From: an uncultured Anaerolineae bacterium
GTDB taxonomy: Bacteria > Chloroflexota > Anaerolineae > Aggregatilineales > Phototrophicaceae
Length of the DNA: 64,000 nucleotides
Assembly: GCA_934216615.1 (NCBI GenBank)
Contig: CAKQCB010000006.1
Location: 1 to 64,000, forward strand
Reading direction: 5' to 3'
The position numbers and the translations under genes were made by a program. Shown here in pieces: positions 27,201 through 37,592 of the stretch (position 1 is its first letter; every line of letters begins with the position of its first letter). The notes under the pieces are model-generated. The model was not told the origin of the DNA. It saw only the letters and a program-made list of their open reading frames with translations, and made no database searches.

Positions 27201-30200
27201 GTATTGAAACATCTATAAATCGTGTGAATGTGGAGTCTATATCATTCTTGCAGTAACACTCGACCCGTAGAGGGTATTGAAACAACCAGAAGAATGTGGT
27301 GAAGATGAATAGCGAACTATCTTGCAGTAACACTCGACCCGTAGAGGGTATTGAAACATGTGCTAATAATTAAGACAATGTTAGCACTTTGGTCTTGCAG
27401 TAACACTCGACCCGTAGAGGGTATTGAAACCGCTTTGAAGCGCCTCTCTAGTTTCAAATGCTTCGACTTGCAGTAACACTCGACCCGTAGAGGGTATTGA
27501 AACTAATTGGTCAATATTGACCGTGAGCACACGGTCAATACTTGCAGTAACACTCGACCCGTAGAGGGTATTGAAACTTGGGCTGAATCTTATGCAGGAT
27601 TCAAAAACGAAAGCCTTGCAGTAACACTCGACCCGTAGAGGGTATTGAAACTGGGTTTCATTGACGATCTGCGCAACGTCCTCAATGCTTGCAGTAACAC
27701 TCGACCCGTAGAGGGTATTGAAACTCATGGTATAATCCTTTCTACCCGCGCTTGTCCGCGCTTGCAGTAACACTCGACCCGTAGAGGGTATTGAAACTGA
27801 AATGCGATCGTGCGGGCGCGCTGATTATGCGCCTTGCAGTAACACTCGACCCGTAGAGGGTATTGAAACACAAGGAGATGCGTCGGATGGATTCCGACAC
27901 ATCAAACTTGCAGTAACACTCGACCCGTAGAGGGTATTGAAACATAAAGGGCTTGAGGACTACGCTAAAGCGCATGGGGCTTGCAGTAACACTCGACCCG
28001 TAGAGGGTATTGAAACGTTGTCAAGCAATCTAAATGGGGGCTAAGCGTGGGTCTTGCAGTAACACTCGACCCGTAGAGGGTATTGAAACTTGTCTTGCGA
28101 TCATAGAAAATCAATTCTGGCAAAGCTTGCAGTAACACTCGACCCGTAGAGGGTATTGAAACCCCGTATTTCAATGGAGAGAGGGTCGTTTCAGTCCAGC
28201 TTGCAGTAACACTCGACCCGTAGAGGGTATTGAAACTAGCGAGTTGACAACGCGACTAAGAGCAGATCAACCCCTTGCAGTAACACTCGACCCGTAGAGG
28301 GTATTGAAACATTTCGGACATGCGTTTGGGGGTTAACCCATCAAATCTTGCAGTAACACTCGACCCGTAGAGGGTATTGAAACTATTTGATGCTCACTCA
28401 CGACTATTTCATGCACCGCACCTTGCAGTAACACTCGACCCGTAGAGGGTATTGAAACATCTGAAGCACGAACATGGCTCATTAAACACAAACTTGCAGT
28501 AACACTCGACCCGTAGAGGGTATTGAAACTTGCGTCAAATTCAGCAACCTTGCGCAACTTCGCCTTCTTGCAGTAACACTCGACCCGTAGAGGGTATTGA
28601 AACTCTTAAGACGACTTCGCGTTCACGTGATCCCCAACGACTTGCAGTAACACTCGACCCGTAGAGGGTATTGAAACTTCCTTTGTCCCACTTTCATTAA
28701 CAAACGTTCCTGATGCTTGCAGTAACACTCGACCCGTAGAGGGTATTGAAACATTGCAGTTATAGTGGCAAGAAGATCAGCGATCATGGCTTGCAGTAAC
28801 ACTCGACCCGTAGAGGGTATTGAAACAATGTTTAGGGTCTTCCACCCCCAAAACCACCTCGCACTTGCAGTAACACTCGACCCGTAGAGGGTATTGAAAC
28901 TTGAATCAAAGGGCTTGCCCTGCTGCTTCTTGGGCTTCTTGCAGTAACACTCGACCCGTAGAGGGTATTGAAACGAGCGTAACTTTGGACAGGACGCTCT
29001 GGCAATCATTCTTGCAGTAACACTCGACCCGTAGAGGGTATTGAAACTCCAATTTTCATTGCAGGGATTTTCGAGGATCATACCGCCTTGCAGTAACACT
29101 CGACCCGTAGAGGGTATTGAAACTTCAAAGATGAACCCATCGACTGCGTTGTTTGGGTGACTTGCAGTAACACTCGACCCGTAGAGGGTATTGAAACTTG
29201 ACTGTCGGACATGATCTCGATGCGCACTTGGTCTTGCAGTAACACTCGACCCGTAGAGGGTATTGAAACTTAAGAAACATCAGCTCAGCCTTGTGCGCGG
29301 CCGCCATCTTGCAGTAACACTCGACCCGTAGAGGGTATTGAAACAGAAAATCGGCGTTTTTTATTACATAGAGGGAACACTTGCAGTAACACTCGACCCG
29401 TAGAGGGTATTGAAACGCCAATGCCTTGAGGCTAGGCTTTTCGAGCAGTGCAGCGCTTGCAGTAACACTCGACCCGTAGAGGGTATTGAAACATTTGACA
29501 TCCTCAGCAACCGCGTCTTGGATGTCCTCTTGCAGTAACACTCGACCCGTAGAGGGTATTGAAACGTTTTGGCGATTGCGTAAGCAACCTGCAAACATTC
29601 ATCCTTGCAGTAACACTCGACCCGTAGAGGGTATTGAAACTAGACCTTGTGATAATACTGTGAGACGCGCTTAGCAAACTTGCAGTAACACTCGACCCGT
29701 AGAGGGTATTGAAACTATACCCACACGGAATTTGTGAAAGCGCCGGAAGTCCTTGCAGTAACACTCGACCCGTAGAGGGTATTGAAACGACCAGCACGCC
29801 GTGTTTGCTGACATCAGAATCGAACTTGCAGTAACACTCGACCCGTAGAGGGTATTGAAACAGGGCTGAGCGACGCAGTCGGGCACAACGCCCAGAGCTT
29901 GCAGTAACACTCGACCCGTAGAGGGTATTGAAACTTTGGTCAAACGTTCGCATCGGCTGATTACAGCAAGCTTGCAGTAACACTCGACCCGTAGAGGGTA
30001 TTGAAACTCAAACGACGCGCAGCCTTCCGATCAAGATCACGGCCTTGCAGTAACACTCGACCCGTAGAGGGTATTGAAACACTTGAATTGCCGACATGAC
30101 AATCCCCGAATTGCCGACTTGCAGTAACACTCGACCCGTAGAGGGTATTGAAACCTCTCCCGCGACTACGGGCGCTAGTCGCTAGAACCTCTTGCAGTAA

Positions 30201-30441
30201 CACTCGACCCGTAGAGGGTATTGAAACCTCAAAACAGCCTCGTGCCGCCAATGACCCTATCCGCTTGCAGTAACACTCGACCCGTAGAGGGTATTGAAAC
30301 TCACATATCCCTCGATTGTTTCGATCAACTCCAGTAGCTTGCAGTAACACTCGACCCGTAGAGGGTATTGAAACATTAGTATCCTCCCGGGATTCCATCC
30401 CCGTAATCAAACTTGCAGTAACACTCGACCCGTAGAGGGTA
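24233..30441 (+). CRISPR. CRISPR array 1: about 85 repeats of 37 bases
   Basis: By hand count there are 85 repeats and 84 spacers of about 34-38 bases. The repeat begins CTTGCAGTAACACTCG, contains a short ACCC/GGGT stem, and ends ATTGAAAC, so processing below the stem would leave the usual eight-base 5' handle. The repeats are essentially identical except a G-to-A change at 25793 (repeat 22) and the last copy (30412-30441), which diverges after GGGTA. This fixes the direction: leader on the left, transcription rightward. No cas gene lies in the window, so the subtype cannot be called; the repeat form is common in type I and III systems. Confidence 0.98.
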
Positions 30442-30448
30442 CACAACA

Positions 30449-30489
30449 AAAAAGAGTGAGTGCTTTGTCACAAGGCGCTCACTCTTTTT
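30449..30489. terminator. Bidirectional terminator after CRISPR array 1
   Basis: AAAAAGAGTGAG (30449-30460) pairs with CTCACTCTTTTT (30478-30489). Five Ts end the right arm and As start the left, so it can stop both array transcription and the convergent SH3b gene. Confidence 0.88.
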
Positions 30490-30503
30490 GATTTGCTAAA
30501 GGC

Positions 30504-32222
30504 TTACTCGATAGGGACGGTCAAATTACAGCTTGGCTCGTAGGTAAGCCAGTCGCCGATAATGCGATATGTTCCCGGCTGGGCCGTCCATACCCATGTG
30601 AACCGTCGGATATGACGATCTTCGAGTGGATCATTCGTACTGCCGATCTGGATGGGTGCTGACGCCGAAGCACGGTAGCGTTGATTATTCAGGATGAAAC
30701 GCCCCGGGTCGGTGCGCGTGGCGTTCAAGGCCGCGCCGTAATTATCCCATGCAGGCGGGACAAATTCGAACGTCACCTGTTGGCCAGAACGCACAGGCCC
30801 GTTAAAAGATTCACACCGTTCGAGCGAATAGGTGTTGTTCGCAGGGGCGGATACATGGGCGACCACTGGAATCTCATGCGCGGTGCAATCTCCACGTTGA
30901 GAGATGGCGCTTCGCATCACCCATCCACTGTTGGCTAACTGCCACCATTCCGCGCCTTGGGTGTCGTTGGTAGACAGCACTGCGTTGATCGCTGTCCCCG
31001 CTGAAATTTCCCGTAGGATTTCAAAATTATTGCCCGGCCCTGACCATACTTGGGTATTTCGGGCGATGCTACGCTGACAGTCCAGCGACGGCGCTTGGAT
31101 CACTTCCTCTGGCTGCGGGGTAGGCGATGGCATAATGAAGGTTTCGACGGCGGCCTCTAAATGGGCTTGGGATTGTGCCACCACCGTTTGAAACCGACGC
31201 GGTAAATTGTTCAGCGGTAAACTTTGAAACAAGTCTGCTTCATAGGGGGTTAATGCCCCCAGTGCTTCCGCTTGTCCGTTCATATCCAGCAGGATGCTCA
31301 CCTGCCCCCCAGCGGGGACAATGCGCGTCTCTTGTTCTAAGCGAAATTGGGCGATGCCGTCCAGCATCACAAACACCAACGTGTCTTCCTGTGGGGTGAC
31401 AAACGCGGTGCCTGCCAACCGCACATCGGTATAGTTCAGGCTGAAAGAGACTGCATCTTCGCTGTCGGTGGATGGCGTTTGCATCAGCGCCCCGCCGTGT
31501 AGTGTATCCCCGCACAGACGATCCCCGCCTCCTTGTATCTGCAAACGTTGAAACGGCTGTTCGACAATTTCGTTGGTGGTCACCACAGGCAGGGATAAAA
31601 GATTCCCCGTCGTCGCCACCAACCGCGCTGACGCCCATCCGATTTCCCCCGTAGCGGGGACGCGCACGCGCAACCAGTCCGCTTCACGGGTGCGCCCGTT
31701 GGCAACCACGCCGTTATTGACCGCCAGCTCCGTGATCACGGGGGCATCGGTCAGCGGGGCGTTTCGTATGGGAAGCGCGCCTGTCGCACGGAAAGACAGT
31801 TCGTTGGGCGGGGCGACTTCATTCAACAGTTGTACATCATTGATGAGTAATAGGTTGATGCGGTCAGTCACGCGCGGGGATGTGTTCAAAATTAATGTGG
31901 CGATGCTCACATCCGCGCTGTTTTCGGGCGCGCTGACCGAAATAGAAGATGCTTCGACAATCTGAATCCGATCACCCGCCTGCCGAAAAGTCGAGATCAC
32001 CCCATCCTCATTTTCGGCGCTCACGAAGCCACTGCCGTAACAGGCTTCCCCCACTTGGGTATTGATGCAAGCCGACCCCGCCCGCGCAATGGATAACAGT
32101 TCTTGCGGAGAGCAGGTTTGCCCATGCACTACCGAATGAATCCCAACCACCATGACCAGAAATGCGCTCATGAAGATTCCATATTTAAAGGTGAATTTTC
32201 GGGGATGTGTTGCGAACGTCAT
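30504..32222 (-). CDS. Exported protein with SH3b domains and a FecR-like segment
   Basis: 572 residues. A hydrophobic signal segment near residues 15-35 ends GQTC; an internal Met at residue 18 is an alternative start. A first SH3b-like domain is at about 145-215 (LPIRNAPLTDAPVITEL ... IGWASARLV), then a FecR-like beta segment (VRLAGTAFVTPQEDTLVFVMLDG, in part) at about 265-320, then a second SH3b at about 385-450 (NTQVWSGPGNNFEILREI ... SGWVMRSAI). The C-terminal beta domain is unassigned. It runs opposite to the large surface operon, with a divergent 259-base promoter gap. Function unknown. Confidence 0.82.
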   Translation of the reverse strand: MTFATHPRKFTFKYGIFMSAFLVMVVGIHSVVHGQTCSPQELLSIARAGSACINTQVGEACYGSGFVSAENEDGVISTFRQAGDRIQIVEASSISVSAPENSADVSIATLILNTSPRVTDRINLLLINDVQLLNEVAPPNELSFRATGALPIRNAPLTDAPVITELAVNNGVVANGRTREADWLRVRVPATGEIGWASARLVATTGNLLSLPVVTTNEIVEQPFQRLQIQGGGDRLCGDTLHGGALMQTPSTDSEDAVSFSLNYTDVRLAGTAFVTPQEDTLVFVMLDGIAQFRLEQETRIVPAGGQVSILLDMNGQAEALGALTPYEADLFQSLPLNNLPRRFQTVVAQSQAHLEAAVETFIMPSPTPQPEEVIQAPSLDCQRSIARNTQVWSGPGNNFEILREISAGTAINAVLSTNDTQGAEWWQLANSGWVMRSAISQRGDCTAHEIPVVAHVSAPANNTYSLERCESFNGPVRSGQQVTFEFVPPAWDNYGAALNATRTDPGRFILNNQRYRASASAPIQIGSTNDPLEDRHIRRFTWVWTAQPGTYRIIGDWLTYEPSCNLTVPIE

Positions 32223-32481
32223 AACAAGACTCTTTCAAAATGAATATGGATGAATGATTTACGGATGTATCCATACAGTACAAGAAAATGAGGTGCACAA
32301 TCTAGCTATGCAGAGGGTGATTTTCCCCCGTAGTAGGGTTCGCAAAGGGGAAACGTGGGACGGGCATTGTGAAGCAGAAGAATTGACGAAGGGTTAGCGT
32401 AGCACGGTGTTTGTAACTAATCTTACATAATGCTGTTTAAGCAAAAACAACCTTTCATCAAATTATTAAGGACGTTGTGCG

Positions 32482-35400
32482 ATGGTCCGAAAAAAACCTT
32501 CTGTACTTTTATTTGTCTCGCTGTTGGTGCTCATCCTAAGTTTGAGTGGCGCCTTTTTATGGCAGAGTTCATCCGTTTCGGCGTGGGGAAGCCAAACCGA
32601 CCTCTTTCAATATGTCGGTACGGTGGGGGAAACCCGCCCCGGGGGAATCCAATACGATAGTCATCATGATCGTTTTGTATGGGTGGATGCTCAACGCCAG
32701 TTGGTCGTCACCAATGCCTCGACCCTCGAAACTGAGCAGATCATCTACGCTAATGGTAATTATGCGGCCTATACGTTAAGTCAAAACGGACGTTGGTTAG
32801 CCGTCGCGATTGATTTCCGCGTCGATGTCTGGGATTTGACGAACAGCACACGGGTGGCCTCGTTTGAACCCCCCGCTGCCAACAGCGTACAAGGCCCGCT
32901 TCAGTTCACCCGCAATGATGAACTGTTGACCTTTGACAGCATCGTGCCCGCCCCGCCCGAACTGCGTCGCAGTGAAAACGATACGATGATTCTGCCTTGG
33001 GTGTGGGATGTCGCGGCGGCGCGCGGTGAACGGCCGTCGGTGTTGGTGAACCGTGTGGCGGCCTATCCTTTTTACAGCACGCGCACCAGCATGATCACTG
33101 GGCCGAATGGCATCATCGTAACAGGGCTGAACAACCGCATCCAGATTTATGATGCCGACTCAGCTTCGATGGAAATGATCGTCGATATCCCCGCCGAACG
33201 TTTAGAGATGGATCCTATTCTGGCATGGGTGAGCGCGACCGATCCTTATTTGTATGTGCGCGTCACGCGCTTCGGTGAACTTTTACAAATTAACACCGAA
33301 ACCAATGATGTCTTTTCGCTCACGTTGGGGCAAGAATGGCGTTATGGACGTTTTGATGATCTCGAAAATCTTTTCTTAAGTAGGGTAGAAGGGCATATTG
33401 GCACAGTCAGCACCCAAATGAACGCCCTCACGCAAACCTTACTGGGTGAAAATTACATCAGCGACCGCTCCTATGAGCCAATGGCGTTGCGGTTGCTGGA
33501 CGTCTTAATCCCCGTGAATGAAGACCCGCTGGTTCGGCGTAGTGGCAGTACCCAACTGCTGACTTATGATTTTGTCGAGTCGCGTTCTAGCGGGGTGGTT
33601 GACCTGTTACGTCCGCCTTCCAGCGGTCATGTGGTGCTCAGCCCAACGGGCGATGAACTGGCGATGCGACGCTCAAACGGGCAGGTTGAATTGTACGACC
33701 TTGAGACGGGCGCTTTGTTACGCATCATCACGCCTAGCGAACGGGACGATAACAGCCAGTACATTTTTAACTACAACCATAACGGAACCCAACTCTTAAT
33801 TGATTTTGAACGTTATGACACGCAAACGGGCGAACGCCTGTCACGCGCTACTGAATATACAGAACCGTTCACTTCCCTCGGGTTTGATGCTGAAAACCAT
33901 TTGATCACGTTTAGTCATAATCAATCCGCTTATGGCGCGTCAAGCTGGCGTTTGTGGGACTTCACGAATGCTCAACTATTGCGGGAAGATGAATTTGTCG
34001 TGACGGGGAATATCGTTCGCACGGGTGCCAACGGGATGCGTTTCCTCACCCGTGAAATCCTGTCCAGTGGCGACCTCAGATTACAGGTTATTGACGGTTA
34101 TGCAGGGGAAAGCCGAAGCGCCATTTTCCCCGCTTCTGTTGGGGCGAACCTCGCGGAAATCATCCCTAATGAAACGTGGACACAATTCATCTTTGTGTAC
34201 CAATTCAATGCACCAAACGCGCTTGCCGTCTACACATGGGAAGGTGAACAGTTATATGCCGACGCGGGCAATAATATATTTCCCGAGGCTTTCGCGTATG
34301 CGTGGATCGACGATCAAACCATTCAGTTGAGCGCCAATGTGGGGTCGGTTCCGAACACAACCCCACCGCTCGAAATCCAGTTTCACTCGACGGGCTTGCC
34401 TCAGTGTGTGGTAGACCTCGTCGCGGACTGGGAACAGTTGATCCCTGTGTGGGAATCGGTCGTCTTGTTCACAGATCGTAATTATTTAAACCGTCTTTCG
34501 GGGCAAATTTGCAGTGCGTTAACGGGGGATGGAGCAACCAATATCGCCCATGCCGAAGGGACGCCCGCCATCGCACCTGACGTTGCCAGCGTCTTGTCTC
34601 TGTTGACACCCACGCCCCCTGCCTCGTACCAGTCAGGGCGAACACCTGCGCCATTAGTGGTGCCGGGCGTGCCTGCTTGCATCACCATGAATTACCGTAG
34701 TGAAGCGATTGCGTATGCCGACTTGTGGCGACAGATCACGGCAGGCGTGACCGATAGAAACCAATTGCGCGAATTAGAAATCATGATCTGCGAAGGGTTG
34801 TTGTCCAGCCTTTCGGGGATGCAGCCAACAGCTACCGTTGACCCGAACTCGATGGCCGTCGTGACCGCAACCCCGATGTTCGGTGGCCCCCAAACAACAG
34901 GCGGGGATAGCCGTGCGGTCAACCGTCTCATCATCGACTTGAATACAGGTTCGCGCGTCCTGTTAGAGAATTTCACCGCCCAGCCTGAGCCGAGTGTAGA
35001 TGTTCTTACTATCTTGTCTGGCCTGTTTAATTCACAATTCAGACGCTTCCCCAATAACTTCCGCGTGAGCGCTGACGGTCAATATCTCGCTGAAATCAAC
35101 GTGGCGGGCTTTGCAGATGTGTATCGTCTTTCGCGTACAGTCACACAGTTACGACAAGATGAATTGACCGCGATTGCGGTGCGCGGTGAAGGGGCAGTGC
35201 GCAGCATCGGGTTGATGCCGACGTCCACCTCAATGCCACGTTCATTGGGCGAAACCCTGCCCACGCTGACGCCGACCACCACCTTGACCCCCATCCCGCT
35301 CATGTTAGGGACACAAGCCAGCGGGGAGGATTGGGGCAGTGAAAGCTTCGTCTGTCCACTGAGCCGATTGGCGCAGGTAGATGCTCCAGAAGAAGGCTTT

Positions 35401-36462
35401 TCGCCCAATGGTCAGTTGATCGTTCGTCCGAACAGCCCCACGCCTTATAACTTTCAGTGGACGTTGAACCCTCAAACTGGAGAATTGATCGGAAACCCCG
35501 ACCTTCCTGCTTGTACGGGGAATTGTGCCATCTCACCCGATGGTCTATGGATGTACCTTCACAGAAACGACGGGGTGTTCCTGTTGCGAACGGACGGTTC
35601 GGAAGAAATCCAACTGTTCCAAGCGGGGGAAGTCAGCGTCATCGGCAGTGTGAGCTGGCAAGCACCTCATGTGTTGACCATCCGCACGATGGGATACATG
35701 CCTAACTCACCTTTGATCGTGGAGTTGTACAGCACGTATAACGTCGAAACGGGCGAACGTACCGTACCCGAACCAAGTGCGACGCAAATCCCCTTTGGGT
35801 TGCTTCCCTTTGAAATCGTCAGCCGACAGCCACAAGGCACACTCGAAGTGTTAGCCGAACAATTCAGCGCGGGGACACGCTATTGGTTGCGCGACCGTAC
35901 GACTCAACACGCTGAACTGATAGGACAGGGTAATTATCATTTTGACTGGCATCCTTCGGGGCGGTATTTATATTTCGGAAGCTACACCTACGATGTCGAA
36001 ACCCAGACCTTGATCGAAACAGGAACGAAACCAGACGGGATGCCTTCTATCGATGGGCGCTACCGCATCTGGTGGGGGCGTGACGGGATTCAACAAGTGG
36101 TTCGCACCATGACGAACGGGGAATTGGTCGCCACGATCCATGTTTGGGATAGCCAAGATGGCAGTGTGCGTTCGTATTGTTTCCCTGAATCGAACGCGCT
36201 CGCCGCGAATACATCGTTTGTCTGGTCACCGGACAGCCGTTATGTGGCTTTCGTGGCACAACTGCCCCCGACAGGCGATATCTTCCCTACGCCCACTTTT
36301 GCGATTTCGCCCGAAGCGCCACCACCTGCCTCAACGCAGGTTCCGCTGGAACAGCAGTATCAATACCAAGCCCCACGCACCTTTTTATTGGATACCACGA
36401 CGGGCGTCATCACGGTGATCAGCACAGAAGTGGCATCGGTCGAACGTTGGTTGGGGGAATAA
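32482..36462 (+). CDS. Large exported beta-propeller protein, first gene of the surface operon
   Basis: 1326 residues with an N-terminal hydrophobic segment (LLFVSLLVLILSLSGAFLW) acting as signal peptide or membrane anchor. The body has many WD40/propeller-like blades (LSQNGRWLAVAIDFRVDVWD; LSPTGDELAMRRSNGQVELYD; WSPDSRYVAFVAQ), interrupted by Pro/Thr-rich linkers. In the middle, residues about 640-780, two copies of a short module share the pattern C-x14/15-W-x6/7-TDRN-x-L-x2-L-x3-IC, each introduced by a Pro-rich stretch. AAGGA precedes the ATG. The stop is two bases before the next start. Probably a surface scaffold; no enzyme motif seen. Confidence 0.85.
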   Translation: MVRKKPSVLLFVSLLVLILSLSGAFLWQSSSVSAWGSQTDLFQYVGTVGETRPGGIQYDSHHDRFVWVDAQRQLVVTNASTLETEQIIYANGNYAAYTLSQNGRWLAVAIDFRVDVWDLTNSTRVASFEPPAANSVQGPLQFTRNDELLTFDSIVPAPPELRRSENDTMILPWVWDVAAARGERPSVLVNRVAAYPFYSTRTSMITGPNGIIVTGLNNRIQIYDADSASMEMIVDIPAERLEMDPILAWVSATDPYLYVRVTRFGELLQINTETNDVFSLTLGQEWRYGRFDDLENLFLSRVEGHIGTVSTQMNALTQTLLGENYISDRSYEPMALRLLDVLIPVNEDPLVRRSGSTQLLTYDFVESRSSGVVDLLRPPSSGHVVLSPTGDELAMRRSNGQVELYDLETGALLRIITPSERDDNSQYIFNYNHNGTQLLIDFERYDTQTGERLSRATEYTEPFTSLGFDAENHLITFSHNQSAYGASSWRLWDFTNAQLLREDEFVVTGNIVRTGANGMRFLTREILSSGDLRLQVIDGYAGESRSAIFPASVGANLAEIIPNETWTQFIFVYQFNAPNALAVYTWEGEQLYADAGNNIFPEAFAYAWIDDQTIQLSANVGSVPNTTPPLEIQFHSTGLPQCVVDLVADWEQLIPVWESVVLFTDRNYLNRLSGQICSALTGDGATNIAHAEGTPAIAPDVASVLSLLTPTPPASYQSGRTPAPLVVPGVPACITMNYRSEAIAYADLWRQITAGVTDRNQLRELEIMICEGLLSSLSGMQPTATVDPNSMAVVTATPMFGGPQTTGGDSRAVNRLIIDLNTGSRVLLENFTAQPEPSVDVLTILSGLFNSQFRRFPNNFRVSADGQYLAEINVAGFADVYRLSRTVTQLRQDELTAIAVRGEGAVRSIGLMPTSTSMPRSLGETLPTLTPTTTLTPIPLMLGTQASGEDWGSESFVCPLSRLAQVDAPEEGFSPNGQLIVRPNSPTPYNFQWTLNPQTGELIGNPDLPACTGNCAISPDGLWMYLHRNDGVFLLRTDGSEEIQLFQAGEVSVIGSVSWQAPHVLTIRTMGYMPNSPLIVELYSTYNVETGERTVPEPSATQIPFGLLPFEIVSRQPQGTLEVLAEQFSAGTRYWLRDRTTQHAELIGQGNYHFDWHPSGRYLYFGSYTYDVETQTLIETGTKPDGMPSIDGRYRIWWGRDGIQQVVRTMTNGELVATIHVWDSQDGSVRSYCFPESNALAANTSFVWSPDSRYVAFVAQLPPTGDIFPTPTFAISPEAPPPASTQVPLEQQYQYQAPRTFLLDTTTGVITVISTEVASVERWLGE

Positions 36463-36464
36463 CC

Positions 36465-37547
36465 ATGAGAACACACCTTTTAAAATCACATTCTGGCACT
36501 TGGGGGCGTTGGTGGGTGGCTTCGTTCATCAGCGTGATGATGACGGTCGGGGTTTATGCGCAAGAAACCCCACCAACAGAAGAACCTGCTGTCGAACAGG
36601 TGAATGTCGCTGGCTCGTTGATCTTGCATGGGACGTTACCTACCGACACTTGGATTACCACGCAAGATTATCTGGCGTTGCGACGTGGCCCCGGCCGAGC
36701 GTTTGAACAAATCACCACCGTACCAGCGGGACTCACTTTGCCTGCCTATGGTCGTACTGCCGATACCGCATGGATTCAAACCGAGTATGAAGGTCAGCGT
36801 GGTTGGCTGGCATCGCGCTATTTGGTCTGGACGGGGGATGTGATCAATCTCACTGTCGATGGTGTAGACCCTGAACCGTTCATCCGCCGTGCCGCCAGCA
36901 TCGCCTACACCACGCGCGAAACCTTCGCCCTGTTAAACTGGGATGATCCGCTTTCGGCAGGGGTATGGATTCCTGCGGGCGTTTCGGTGGAATTAACAGG
37001 CAGAATCGGCGATTCCGGAAGCAACTACTATCGAAACTTCTTCCGCGTACAACTGCGTTATGAGAACAACCTGTATTGGGTCGGCTCGCACGATCTGCGC
37101 CTTGTCGATGGCAACTATCTGCGCTTGCTCGACCTTGCGTATCTATTCCCGTATGGTCGCCTTTACCTTGAGTTGCAGAACAACCTAGCGCTGGCGGTGA
37201 GCAGTTATAACCAGATAGAGCATATTTGGTCGCGCCTTGAATTTGGATACAGCATCGCCTGTGATCCGATTCCGCCTTTCGTCAATCGCTTGATCACCCT
37301 TGTGGATGTCACCAACCAGCCCACATTTATCCCCTCGGTCAGCGCGTTGGAAGCGGGGATCAACGGCATCAATTCGGCTATCACCGCCTTTCGGGACGCT
37401 TGTAATAACCCTGCTTTCACCTTGACGCGAGAATACATCACGACGCAGTCCGACATTTTGGATGATGCGTATCGCAATCTGTTGTTATCCGCTTCTTTAC
37501 TTGAACCGCTACGGGTGCGTAACCCCTTATTAGAGAGTGGTTCGTAG
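36465..37547 (+). CDS. Exported SH3b protein with helical Cys-containing C-terminal domain
   Basis: 360 residues from the ATG at 36465, two bases after the preceding stop, with GGGGGA upstream. The signal peptide ends VYAQE. One clear SH3b (LRRGPGRAFEQITTVPAGLTL ... QRGWLASRYL, in part, residues about 55-115) is followed by a second, diverged beta domain. A helical C-terminal domain holds Cys in ACDPIPP and RDACNNP. The last gene of the same operon has a comparable helical domain with PCNAPPEI and VDCG, so the two are likely paralogues. Function unknown. Confidence 0.83.
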   Translation: MRTHLLKSHSGTWGRWWVASFISVMMTVGVYAQETPPTEEPAVEQVNVAGSLILHGTLPTDTWITTQDYLALRRGPGRAFEQITTVPAGLTLPAYGRTADTAWIQTEYEGQRGWLASRYLVWTGDVINLTVDGVDPEPFIRRAASIAYTTRETFALLNWDDPLSAGVWIPAGVSVELTGRIGDSGSNYYRNFFRVQLRYENNLYWVGSHDLRLVDGNYLRLLDLAYLFPYGRLYLELQNNLALAVSSYNQIEHIWSRLEFGYSIACDPIPPFVNRLITLVDVTNQPTFIPSVSALEAGINGINSAITAFRDACNNPAFTLTREYITTQSDILDDAYRNLLLSASLLEPLRVRNPLLESGS

Positions 37548-37592
37548 GTCATTCATTCGTTCAATTGCTTATTTAAGAGGAGATCAAAAATC

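Noticed and set aside
24120-30449. Many minus- and plus-strand open frames of 60-160 codons within array 1
   Set aside because: They are translations of the 37-base repeats, recurring as FNTLYGSSVTA, FQYPLRVECYCK or VSIPSTGRVLLQ in the three frames, not proteins.
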